Shown here piece after piece: positions 1-5,438 of a DNA stretch of 12,188 nucleotides; the stretch's first letter is position 1, and every line of letters begins with the position of its first letter. This stretch comes from an uncultured Alistipes sp. (GTDB lineage: Bacteria; Bacteroidota; Bacteroidia; Bacteroidales; Rikenellaceae): assembly GCA_900769525.1 (NCBI GenBank), contig CAAGGY010000128.1, positions 1-12,188 of the forward strand. Direction: 5' to 3'. Below the pieces are notes generated by a model. It worked only from the letters and a program-made list of their open reading frames with translations, made no database searches and had not been told where the DNA came from. The translations under genes were made by a program, and so were the position numbers.

Positions 1-677
1 ATGAGCGTGCGCTCGAACTGACCCGTACCCTCGGCATTGATGCGGAAGTAGGTAGAGAGCTCCATAGGGCAACGCACACCCTTAGGGATGTAGCAGAATG
101 AGCCATCAGAGAATACTGCGGCGTTGAGTGCGGCGTAGAAGTTGTCGGTATAGGGCACTACCGAGCCGAGGTACTTCTTAATTAGCTCGGGGTGCTCCTT
201 GATAGCCTCGGACATAGAGCAGAAGATGATGCCCTTCTCGGCCAACGTGTCACGGAAGGTGGTCTTGACCGACACCGAGTCCATGACGGCGTCGACAGCG
301 ACACCTGCGAGTGCCATCTGCTCCTCGAGAGGAATACCGAGCTTGTCGAACGTACGCTTAAGCTCAGGGTCTACCTCGTCCATCGAGTTGAGCTTCTTGG
401 TCTGCTTAGGTGCAGCGTAATAGATGACATCCTGGAAGTCAATCTCGGGGATGTCGAGGTGCGCCCACTGGGGGTGCTTCAATGTGAGCCAGTGGCGGTA
501 GGCCTGCAAGCGGCGCTCGAGCATCCACTCGGGCTCCCCCTTCTTCTCTGATATTAGGCGTATGACCTCCTCCGAGAGGCCACGGCCAATGGTCTCGGTC
601 TCGATATCGGAGACAAAGCCATATTTATAATCGCTCGTTTCGAGCTCTGACAATATATTTTTTGTTTCGTTTGACAT
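1..677 (-). CDS. sufB: SufB, Fe-S cluster assembly scaffold protein (N-terminal 225 residues; 3' end off window)
   Basis: SufB is part of the cytoplasmic SufBCD scaffold that builds Fe-S clusters and passes them to apoproteins. I translated the minus strand from an ATG at 675-677; the frame stays open for 225 codons to the left edge. The protein begins MSNETKNILSELETSDYKYG and contains the SufB-typical stretches RGLSEEVIRLISEKKGEPEW, WMLERRLQAYRHW, IYYAAPKQTKK, LDEVDP-like MDEVDPELKRTFDKLG, and GVAVDAVMDSVSVKTTF. It then continues to VVPYTDNFYAALNAAVFSDG and SFCYIPKGVRCPMELSTYFR. SufB proteins are usually about 470-490 residues, so roughly half is missing, including the C-terminal beta-helix residues. 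The start is supported by a Bacteroidota promoter about 23-50 bases upstream. In Bacteroidales, sufC, sufD and sufS usually follow; here they would lie beyond the left edge. Family assignment is very secure. Confidence 0.96.
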   Translation of the reverse strand, partial: MSNETKNILSELETSDYKYGFVSDIETETIGRGLSEEVIRLISEKKGEPEWMLERRLQAYRHWLTLKHPQWAHLDIPEIDFQDVIYYAAPKQTKKLNSMDEVDPELKRTFDKLGIPLEEQMALAGVAVDAVMDSVSVKTTFRDTLAEKGIIFCSMSEAIKEHPELIKKYLGSVVPYTDNFYAALNAAVFSDGSFCYIPKGVRCPMELSTYFRINAEGTGQFERTL

Positions 678-699
678 ACTATATTTATAATAGGGAAGG

Positions 700-730
700 C
701 AAAGGTAGCAAAAACTATTCACTTTGCCAA
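700..730 (-). promoter_or_regulatory. Bacteroidota-type promoter of sufB
   Basis: On the minus strand a TTGG (-33 position, 727-730) is followed after 19 bases by TACCTTTG (700-707), which matches the Bacteroidota -7 consensus TAnnTTTG. Transcription would start near 693, leaving a short A/T-rich leader of about 15 bases before the sufB ATG. No Shine-Dalgarno site is visible, which is normal for this phylum. Confidence 0.8.
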
Positions 731-750
731 GCTATTCGCAATCTTTATTT

Positions 751-766
751 CTTATAGTGCTATAAG
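751..766. promoter_or_regulatory. Perfect short dyad upstream of the sufB promoter (possible operator)
   Basis: CTTATAG-TG-CTATAAG is a perfect dyad with 7-base arms and a 2-base centre. It lies 20 bases upstream of the -33 box of sufB, a position where an activator could bind. It is too A/T-rich to be a strong terminator and no T tract follows. The role is inference only; no known regulator motif is recognised. Confidence 0.3.
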
Positions 767-791
767 CCCTCGCATATACCCGACCAAAAGT

Positions 792-869
792 GACAATCCT
801 CGTCGCAGTGGCCCAGCGGCTTTATGCGCTGGAGCATAAGAGCGTGTCGTCGGCGAGTGGGTTGCCGGG
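792..869. other. GC-rich foldable intergenic segment, function unknown
   Basis: This segment is more GC-rich than its flanks and lies within an otherwise gene-free stretch (678-1576). It can form a stem CCAGCG (813-818)/CGCTGG (827-832). An overlapping alternative is TTATGC (822-827)/GCATAA (834-839), so the two cannot form together. An outer helix between CTCGTCG (799-805) and CGGCGAG (851-857) with one G-T pair is possible. It has no tRNA-like layout and no convincing ORF or promoter. It could be a small RNA, a degenerate mobile-element end or chance structure. Confidence 0.25.
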
Positions 870-876
870 ATAGCAT

Positions 877-928
877 TTTTTGCTTTTTGCTTTTTTGCAA
901 AACCCTATAAAAAGCAAAAAGCAAAAAA
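877..928. repeat. Left copy of a perfect 52-base inverted repeat, itself nearly palindromic
   Basis: Bases 877-928 are the exact reverse complement of 1204-1255. Each copy is also an imperfect palindrome: GCTTTTTGCTTTTT-type sequence on one side and AAAAAGCAAAAAGC on the other, around a short asymmetric centre containing CCCTAT/ATAGGG. Each could therefore form a hairpin alone, or the two could pair with each other across the 275 bases between them. Confidence 0.9.
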
Positions 929-948
929 AAGGGGAAGAGGGGTTTTAT

Positions 949-1048
949 GGGTTCTTGTGAGTTCTTGTGGGTTCTTATGAGTTTTTTTAAAAAAGTACCT
1001 ATCAGAACCCATTAGAACCTATCAGAACCCACTCCCCACCAGAACCCA
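949..1048. repeat. Decamer repeat block, inverted arms (GGGTTCTNNT / AGAACCC)
   Basis: The left arm (949-984) has three units of the type GGGTTCTTGT with 10-11 base spacing. The right arm (996-1048) has AGAACCC/AGAACCT units in the opposite orientation. The arms flank a T/A-rich centre, so the transcript or single strand could fold into a long imperfect hairpin. The same decamer recurs at 1411-1466 and 5213-5358. It has no coding sense and no spacers. Confidence 0.8.
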
Positions 1049-1060
1049 TAACAATAATAA

Positions 1061-1186
1061 TACTCTCTTTAATACTCTCTACTCTCTCTCTTGATATAGG
1101 GAGATTAAGGAATTTAGGGAGTTTAAAGAGTTTAGAGAGAGAGATAATCCCTAACTTCCCTAATCTCACTAATCTCCCTAATCTCA
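1061..1186. repeat. Nine-base repeat block (TTTAGGGAG-like), inverted arms
   Basis: A pyrimidine-rich CTCTCTA block (1061-1092) is followed by purine-rich units of the TTTAGGGAG type at about 9-base period (1097-1146). Inverse units CCCTAA/CTCCCTAAT follow (1147-1186). Related units recur at 1478-1502, 7297-7378 and 9400-9538. Apparent short ORFs through here encode only repeats of the type KFLNLP and are not credible genes. Confidence 0.75.
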
Positions 1187-1203
1187 TTACTAATTGTTAT
1201 CTG

Positions 1204-1255
1204 TTTTTTGCTTTTTGCTTTTTATAGGGTTTTGCAAAAAAGCAAAAAGCAAAAA
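1204..1255. repeat. Right copy of the perfect 52-base inverted repeat
   Basis: This is the exact reverse complement of 877-928. Together the pair brackets a segment made wholly of 9- and 10-base repeat arrays, so 877-1255 looks like a discrete, transposase-less element or a fold-back unit. Its edge sequence TTTTATAGGG also occurs at 5133-5142 next to the decamer array between dus and argS. Confidence 0.9.
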
Positions 1256-1290
1256 CCCACACAAACCCATCCTACCAGCCCACACCCCAC

Positions 1291-1502
1291 CTCTGCGCCC
1301 TCCCCACCTGTCATCCTGAGCAAAGCGAAGGATCTCTGGGATAGCACAACCCTTATTACACCCCGTGAGATTCTTCACTGCGTTCAGAATGACATCAGAG
1401 CCTATCAGCCCCCACAAGAACCCACAAGAACTCACAAGAACCCAAAAGAACCCAAAAGAACCCACCTCTGCGCCCTCCCTAAATTCCTTAAATTCCCTAT
1501 CC
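1291..1502. repeat. Composite repeat: TCTGCGCCCTCC modules, decamers (CCCACAAGAA)5 and nine-base units
   Basis: The 13-base module CTCTGCGCCCTCC occurs at 1291-1303 and again at 1466-1478. Between them lie the REP-like inverted repeat (1310-1393) and five 10-base units CCCACAAGAA/CCCAAAAGAA in exact phase (1411-1460). After the second module come nine-base CCTAAATTC units (1478-1502). The TCTGCGCC(C/A)TCC module recurs at 7335-7346 and, reversed, at 9442-9453, each time beside nine-base arrays. Confidence 0.8.
1310..1393. repeat. REP/MITE-like inverted repeat of the GTCATTCTGAG type
   Basis: Two 27-base arms face each other: 1310-1336 begins GTCATCCTGAGCAAAGCGAA and ends GGATCTC, and 1367-1393 is GAGATTCTTC...CAGAATGAC on the same strand. 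They are separated by 30 bases. Repeats of the 'GTCATTCTGAGCGAAGCGAAG' kind are familiar as short non-coding elements scattered through many bacterial genomes. The arms differ at a few positions, so this is probably an old copy. No transposase is nearby. Confidence 0.75.
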
Positions 1503-1522
1503 TTAGCGCTACCCACGGACGC

Positions 1523-1555
1523 AAAAAAAAGAGAGCCTAACAATGTTAAGCTCTC
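1523..1555 (-). terminator. Rho-independent terminator of the repeat-protein gene
   Basis: On the minus strand GAGAGCTTAAC-ATT-GTTAGGCTCTC forms an 11-pair stem (one G-T pair) with a three-base loop, followed directly by eight T. It lies about 20 bases after the stop codon of the gene at 1577-2431. The structure is strong and well placed. Confidence 0.88.
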
Positions 1556-1576
1556 CAAAACTTTGGTTTGTACCCC

Positions 1577-2431
1577 CTAATTGCGGTAGGTGATTTCGAA
1601 GACTATCAGTGATATAGGGATAAGTGCTTCGCCTACATACACAGTCACCTCAACCGCATTTCCTCGTGAGTCGTATTTGTAAATAAATTTTTCGCCCAAC
1701 GAGCCGTCTGAATTGTACCTAGCCTTCTCAATCTTATTTCCCGAGGAGTCGTATTTGTAAATATATTTATCGTGCAACGAGCTATCTGATTTGTACCTAG
1801 CATACTCAATCATATTTCCCGAGGAGTCGTATTTGTAAACACTCTTACCGTCCAACGAGCCATCTGAGTCGTACCAAGCCTTCTCAATCATATTTCCCGA
1901 GGAGTCGTATTTGTAAATACTCTTACTGATCAACGAGCCATCTGAGTGGTACAAAGCATCCTCAATCCTATTTCCCGATGAGTCGTATTTGTAAATAATC
2001 TTCTCATTTAACGAGCCATCTGAGTAGTACAAAGCATCCTCAATCATATTTTCACGTGAGTCGTATTTGTAAATACTCTTACCGCTCAACGAGCCATCTG
2101 AGTCGTACCAAGCCTTCTCAATCATATTTCCCGAGGAGTCATATTTGTAAATCTCCTTCTCACGCAACGAGCCATCTGAGTAATACCAAGCATACTCAAT
2201 TACATCTCCAGCATCATTAAAATAATGTTTACGGCAGTCCAAAATACCTCCTCGCACAACCTCTCCAAACTTCTCCTCGAGTTCATACGGTGTCATAACA
2301 ACCGACTCAACATCGCCATATAGAGGAATATTCTTCCACCAGCCTTGACGCTTGGGAGCCTCAGCCTTTAAGTCATACGAGCAGAACAATGCAGCTATAG
2401 AGATAGAAAATAGTAGAAATAGACGCCTCAT
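1577..2431 (-). CDS. Secreted protein of seven 26-residue YD-like tandem repeats, function unknown
   Basis: This 284-residue protein starts with a basic end and hydrophobic core (MRRLFLLFSISIAALFC), with a plausible signal peptidase site after A-E-A at residue 25. The Cys at 17 lacks a good lipobox. Residues 26-82 are non-repetitive. Residues 83-264 are seven 26-residue repeats with the core SDGSL..K.IYKYDSSGNMIE. The YDxxG core resembles YD/RHS-type repeats, but there is no RHS core, toxin domain or full-length RHS protein. A short hydrophobic tail (265-284, LIPISLIVF) follows. Differences between repeats cluster at residue 2, residues 8-11 and the last three of each unit, as in binding-surface repeats. 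Base and codon use is more A/T-rich than in its neighbours. It has its own promoter and terminator, so it is a single-gene unit. Export is likely; the function is unknown. Confidence 0.85.
   Translation of the reverse strand: MRRLFLLFSISIAALFCSYDLKAEAPKRQGWWKNIPLYGDVESVVMTPYELEEKFGEVVRGGILDCRKHYFNDAGDVIEYAWYYSDGSLREKEIYKYDSSGNMIEKAWYDSDGSLSGKSIYKYDSRENMIEDALYYSDGSLNEKIIYKYDSSGNRIEDALYHSDGSLISKSIYKYDSSGNMIEKAWYDSDGSLDGKSVYKYDSSGNMIEYARYKSDSSLHDKYIYKYDSSGNKIEKARYNSDGSLGEKFIYKYDSRGNAVEVTVYVGEALIPISLIVFEITYRN
1640..2185 (-). repeat. Seven in-frame 78-base tandem repeats within the secreted protein gene
   Basis: The 78-base unit encodes 26 residues, so gain or loss of units keeps the frame. The most constant DNA part is the stretch encoding IYKYDSSGN, where GAGTCGTATTTGTAAAT recurs on the plus strand about every 78 bases. 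Such an array can change copy number between strains by slippage or recombination. Confidence 0.93.
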
Positions 2432-2472
2432 AGTCTGCTTATTTATCGTTTAAAATTAATTATCGTCAAACA

Positions 2473-2504
2473 CAAAGGTAGCAAACATCGCATATAAAAA
2501 CAAA
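2473..2504 (-). promoter_or_regulatory. Bacteroidota-type promoter of the repeat-protein gene
   Basis: On the minus strand TTTG (2501-2504), a 20-base spacer, then TACCTTTG (2473-2480). Transcription would begin near 2466, leaving a leader of about 35 bases before the ATG at 2429-2431. It is divergent from, and adjacent to, the mdh promoter. Confidence 0.8.
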
Positions 2505-2520
2505 TATTTTCGCCTTTTAC

Positions 2521-2551
2521 TTGCAAATAGTTGAAATGTTTTCTAATTTTG
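2521..2551 (+). promoter_or_regulatory. Bacteroidota-type promoter of mdh
   Basis: TTGC (2521-2524), a 19-base spacer, then TAATTTTG (2544-2551), matching TAnnTTTG. The start site would be near 2558, giving a leader of about 58 A/T-rich bases before the mdh ATG. The -33 boxes of the two divergent promoters are only about 16 bases apart, so they could share regulation. Confidence 0.78.
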
Positions 2552-2615
2552 CAAGGATATTTGCAGACGACGCAATTACATTAAATTATATAAACAACTA
2601 AAAAGGATTAAAACT

Positions 2616-3608
2616 ATGGCTTTTCTTACAAACGACAAACTTGTTATCGTAGGTGCAGCAGGTATGATTGGCTCAAATATGGTGCAGTCAGCACTTATGA
2701 TGGGCCTCACTAACAACATCTGCCTCTATGACGTATTCTCACCAGAGGGCGTTGCTGAGGAGATGCGCCAGAGCGGCTTCGACAACGTTAACATCACAGC
2801 TACAACAGACGTGGCTGAGGCTTTCAAGGATGCTAAGTATATCATCTCATCAGGTGGCGCTCCACGTAAGGAGGGTATGACTCGTGAGGACCTTTTGAAG
2901 GGCAACTGCGAGATTGCTGAGCAGCTCGGTAAGAACATCAAGACCTACTGCCCAGATGTTAAGCACGTTGTTATCATCTTCAACCCTGCCGACCTCACAG
3001 GCCTCGTAACTCTCCTTTACTCAGGTCTTAAGCCAGGTCAGGTGACTACCCTCGCAGGTCTCGACACAACACGTCTTAAGAGCGCCCTCGCTAAGAAGTT
3101 CGGCGTTATGCAGTCAGAGATTGAGGGTTGCGCAACATACGGTGGCCACGGCGAGCAGATGGCAGTATTCGGCAGCGCAGTGAAGGTTGCAGGCCGTCCT
3201 TTGATGGATATCATCGGCACCGAGGAGTTCCCAGCTGAGGAGTGGGCAGAGATGAAGAAGGCAGTATGCCAGGGTGGCGCAGCTATCATCAAGCTCCGTG
3301 GTCGTTCATCATTCCAGAGCCCATCATACCTCTCTGTAGAGATGATTCGCTCGGTGATGGGTGGCGAGGCTTTCCGCTTCCCTGCAGGTACTTACGTCTC
3401 TAACGAGAAGTACAACCACATCATGATGGCTATGGACACCGTCCTCGACCAGAACGGCTGCTCATACACAATGCCTAAGGGCACTGAGGAGGAGATTGCA
3501 GCTCTCGACGCTTCATACGCTCACTTGTGCAAGATGCGTGACGAGTTGGTAACATTGGGCATCATCCCAGCTATCGACGAGTGGTCAAAGATTAACCCAA
3601 ATTTGTAG
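2616..3608 (+). CDS. mdh: Malate dehydrogenase (NAD-dependent)
   Basis: It interconverts malate and oxaloacetate with NAD(H) in the cytoplasm; in Bacteroidales this feeds the reductive branch towards fumarate and succinate. The 330-residue protein has an N-terminal Rossmann fold with GAAGMIG (13-19) and the NAD-ribose acidic residue D39 at the end of strand 2. The active-site loop GAPRKEGMTR holds R84 and R90, which in this family bind the substrate carboxylate and, at the first, favour malate over lactate. NPAD follows at 123-126, R153 in GLDTTR, and the catalytic His178 in TYGGHGE. Length and sequence match the roughly 330-residue Bacteroidales form. The start is supported by the promoter upstream and an A-rich leader. 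Strongly biased codon use suggests high expression. It is monocistronic, ending in its own terminator. Confidence 0.95.
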   Translation: MAFLTNDKLVIVGAAGMIGSNMVQSALMMGLTNNICLYDVFSPEGVAEEMRQSGFDNVNITATTDVAEAFKDAKYIISSGGAPRKEGMTREDLLKGNCEIAEQLGKNIKTYCPDVKHVVIIFNPADLTGLVTLLYSGLKPGQVTTLAGLDTTRLKSALAKKFGVMQSEIEGCATYGGHGEQMAVFGSAVKVAGRPLMDIIGTEEFPAEEWAEMKKAVCQGGAAIIKLRGRSSFQSPSYLSVEMIRSVMGGEAFRFPAGTYVSNEKYNHIMMAMDTVLDQNGCSYTMPKGTEEEIAALDASYAHLCKMRDELVTLGIIPAIDEWSKINPNL

Positions 3609-3622
3609 TCTAAGACAACACC

Positions 3623-3651
3623 AAAGCGGGGCTCAACGGCTCCGCTTTTTT
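3623..3651 (+). terminator. Rho-independent terminator of mdh
   Basis: AGCGGGGC-TCAACG-GCTCCGCT forms an 8-pair stem with one G-T pair and a six-base loop, followed by TTTTTT. It lies 15 bases after the mdh stop codon and before the next gene on the same strand. Confidence 0.87.
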
Positions 3652-3678
3652 GTTATTAAATACCTAAACCTCAACACT

Positions 3679-4026
3679 ATGCGTATAGCAGTTCCTACTC
3701 GTGATGGCCACGTGGACGACCACTTCGGCCACTGCGCCTACTATACCATCTTCGACATCGAGGATGGCAACATCATCAGCACCGAACGCCTCGAGTCACC
3801 TCAGGGTTGCGGCTGTAAGTCGAACATCGCCTCGGTGATGCAGGATATGGGCATCGAGCTTATGCTTGCCGGCAACATGGGCGAGGGTGCTCGCAACAAA
3901 CTCCAAAGCCACAACATACGTGTCATACGTGGCTGCAAGGGCGACATCGAGGCCGTTGTCAAGGGTTACCTCTGCGGCTTCATCCTCGACTCTGGCGAGA
4001 GCTGCGACCACCACGAGTGCAAATAA
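3679..4026 (+). CDS. Small cysteine-rich NifX/COG1433-family protein (dinitrogenase iron-molybdenum cofactor-like)
   Basis: The 115-residue protein matches the single-domain family related to NifX, NafY and the C-terminus of NifB. It begins with strand MRIAVPTRDG and the family mark DDHFGHC (13-19). Further on it has GCGCKS (43-48), LMLAGNMGEGA (61-71), RGCKGDIEAVVKGYL (84-98) and a metal-binding-looking tail CDHHEC (109-114). It has seven cysteines in all, so it could hold or carry an Fe-S cluster or metal. No nitrogen-fixation gene is present, and members of this family are widespread in anaerobes that do not fix nitrogen. It follows mdh by 70 bases with a terminator between, and I see no clear TAnnTTTG promoter, so expression may depend on readthrough or an unseen promoter. 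The exact role is unknown. Confidence 0.85.
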   Translation: MRIAVPTRDGHVDDHFGHCAYYTIFDIEDGNIISTERLESPQGCGCKSNIASVMQDMGIELMLAGNMGEGARNKLQSHNIRVIRGCKGDIEAVVKGYLCGFILDSGESCDHHECK

Positions 4027-4029
4027 GAG

Positions 4030-4052
4030 AAGGCGTCCACTACGGACGCCTT
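4030..4052. terminator. Hairpin between convergent genes, probable two-way terminator
   Basis: AAGGCGTCC-ACTAC-GGACGCCTT is a perfect 9-pair stem with a five-base loop, set between the stop codons of two convergent genes (4026 and 4068). The T tails are short on both strands (TTTCTCGTT on plus, CTTCTCTTATTT on minus), so efficiency is uncertain. Confidence 0.75.
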
Positions 4053-4067
4053 TCTCGTTAAATATCG

Positions 4068-5090
4068 TTAAATCTCGTGCGACAAGGGTGCTGGCACCAC
4101 CTCACGCATATCGAACTCTCCCCAGCGCTCGGCAACATAGTCGAGCGTCGAGAGTATCTCGTCGACATCGAACGACGTCACCAGCTTAAGGCGTGTCTGC
4201 TTGAAGTCGGGCAAACCCTTGAAGTAGTTGGTCAGGTGGCGGCGCATCTCCAGAACGCCTACCCTATCGCCCTTAATCTCGAGCGACTTAGCAAGGTGCT
4301 CCTTGGCGATTGCAACACGCTCAACAACAGATGGTTGCGGCAGTAGCTCACCCGTTTCAAGGTAGTGGCGACACTCACGAAATATCCATGGGCGACCATA
4401 CGTCGCACGGCCAATCATCACGCCATCAACGCCATATCTATCGAACATAAGTTTGCACTTCTCGGCCGAGTCGACATCACCATTGCCGATGATAGGGATG
4501 GTAATGCGAGGGTCGTTCTTAATCTTGCCTATTAGCGTCCAGTCGGCCTCGCCACGATACATCTGCGCACGTGTACGGCCATGAATCGTAAGTGCGGCAA
4601 TGCCAACATCTTGCAACCTCAGGGCTATCTCCTCGATGTTCTTCATCTCGTCGCTCCAGCCAAGGCGTGTCTTGACGGTCACAGGCTTATTTACAGCACG
4701 CACAATCTGGCGTGTCATCTCGACCATAAGGTCGGGGTCCTTCATCATTCCCGAGCCTGCGCCACGACCCGCAATCTTCTTCACGGGGCATCCGAAGTTT
4801 ATATCAATGATATCGGGGTTGGCACTCTCGGCTATGCGTGCCGCCTCGACCATAGGCTCAATGAGGTGGCCATATATCTGTATTCCCACGGGGCGCTCGT
4901 AGTCGGCGATGTTGAGCTTGGCACGTGACTTCCAAGCATCACGAATAAGGCCGTCGGAGGAGATAAACTCGGTGTAGACCACGTCGGCACCAAACCTCTT
5001 GCACATATATCGAAACGAGGGGTCGGTGACATCCTCCATGGGGGCGAGGAATAGTGGCTTATCGCCCAACTCAATATCTGAAATCTTCAT
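4068..5090 (-). CDS. dus: tRNA-dihydrouridine synthase (DusB-like)
   Basis: This FMN enzyme reduces specific uridines to dihydrouridine in the D-loop of tRNA, using NADPH. From the ATG at 5088-5090 it has 340 residues. It shows the FMN-binding start LAPMEDVTDPSFR (15-27), the catalytic-cysteine motif NFGCPVKK (C101), GRGAGSGMMKDP, KTRLGW (140-145), IHGRTRAQMYRG with H170, IIGNGDV (200-206) and the phosphate-binding GVMIGRATYGRPW. The C-terminal helical tRNA-binding part (MRRHLTNYFKGLPDFK) is present. A longer reading from a TTG at 5111 is ruled out because that codon lies inside the TATCTTTG promoter box. GAAGAG just before the ATG may help initiation. Family assignment is secure; the subtype (DusB rather than DusA or DusC) is likely from the APMEDVTD and NFGCPV motifs. 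Confidence 0.93.
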   Translation of the reverse strand: MKISDIELGDKPLFLAPMEDVTDPSFRYMCKRFGADVVYTEFISSDGLIRDAWKSRAKLNIADYERPVGIQIYGHLIEPMVEAARIAESANPDIIDINFGCPVKKIAGRGAGSGMMKDPDLMVEMTRQIVRAVNKPVTVKTRLGWSDEMKNIEEIALRLQDVGIAALTIHGRTRAQMYRGEADWTLIGKIKNDPRITIPIIGNGDVDSAEKCKLMFDRYGVDGVMIGRATYGRPWIFRECRHYLETGELLPQPSVVERVAIAKEHLAKSLEIKGDRVGVLEMRRHLTNYFKGLPDFKQTRLKLVTSFDVDEILSTLDYVAERWGEFDMREVVPAPLSHEI

Positions 5091-5108
5091 ACTCTTCGAT
5101 GTTTTGTG

Positions 5109-5116
5109 CAAAGATA
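5109..5116 (-). promoter_or_regulatory. -7 promoter box of dus
   Basis: TATCTTTG on the minus strand matches TAnnTTTG. Transcription would begin near 5102, about 12 bases before the ATG at 5090. No good TTTG is seen at the -33 position. The box decides the start codon, since any start at or upstream of 5111 would not be transcribed. Confidence 0.65.
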
Positions 5117-5132
5117 GGAAAAAGTATTGGTA

Positions 5133-5358
5133 TTTTATAGGGTTTGTGGCGAGTTTGTGTGGAGTCTGGTGGGTTTGCGTGGAGTCTGGTGGGTTTGCGT
5201 GGAGTCTAATGGGTTCTGATAGGTTCTAATAGGTTCTGGTGGGATGGGTTCTGATGGGTTCTGATAGGTTCTGGTGGGGATTTATTTTTGAGGGCCTCCC
5301 TACAAGAACCCACAAGAACCCACAAGAACCCACCATAACCCAAAAGAACCCATCCCCC
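5133..5358. repeat. Decamer repeat block between the divergent dus and argS genes, inverted arms
   Basis: After a TTTTATAGGG edge (5133-5142) come three 20-base units of type GTTTGCGTGGAGTCTGGTGG (5153-5212). Three decamers GTTCTGATAG/GTTCTGGTGG in exact phase follow (5213-5242), a 5-base break, and three more (5248-5277). The opposite arm (5302-5358) carries ACAAGAACCC units, the reverse complement of the decamer. The arms surround a 20-odd base T-rich centre, so a very long imperfect hairpin is possible. This block fills most of the 5117-5379 gap; I see no gene in it. Confidence 0.88.
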
Positions 5359-5379
5359 TCAACAAAACGCCGTTTGGAT

Positions 5380-5410
5380 TTCGCAGTTAGAGAAAAAAGT
5401 TGTACCTTTG
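5380..5410 (+). promoter_or_regulatory. Bacteroidota-type promoter of argS
   Basis: TACCTTTG (5403-5410) matches the -7 consensus exactly. At the expected -33 position is TTCG (5380-5383, 19-base spacer), a weak match to TTTG. Transcription would start near 5417, about 22 bases before the argS ATG. Confidence 0.75.
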
Positions 5411-5438
5411 CAGTCTGAATATATAAACATAGGTAACA

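Noticed and set aside
192..551. Open frame on the plus strand opposite sufB
   Set aside because: It is the antisense shadow of a well-supported SufB coding frame; the translation looks like no protein family.
792..869. Possible tRNA gene in the GC-rich segment
   Set aside because: No acceptor stem, no T-loop GTTCRANNC and no anticodon arm can be placed.
949..1466. Possible CRISPR array because of regular short repeats
   Set aside because: The repeat period is 9-10 bases with no spacers, the units are degenerate and inverted, and no cas genes are near.
1002..1558. Several overlapping short open frames on both strands in the sufB upstream gap
   Set aside because: They run through 9- and 10-base repeat arrays and the REP-like element and encode only low-complexity repeats of L, F, K, P, N and T. 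They have no promoter, and no family is recognised.
3679..4026. Nitrogen fixation capacity suggested by a NifX-like protein
   Set aside because: This small family is widespread in non-fixing anaerobes and no nif structural or cofactor genes are present.
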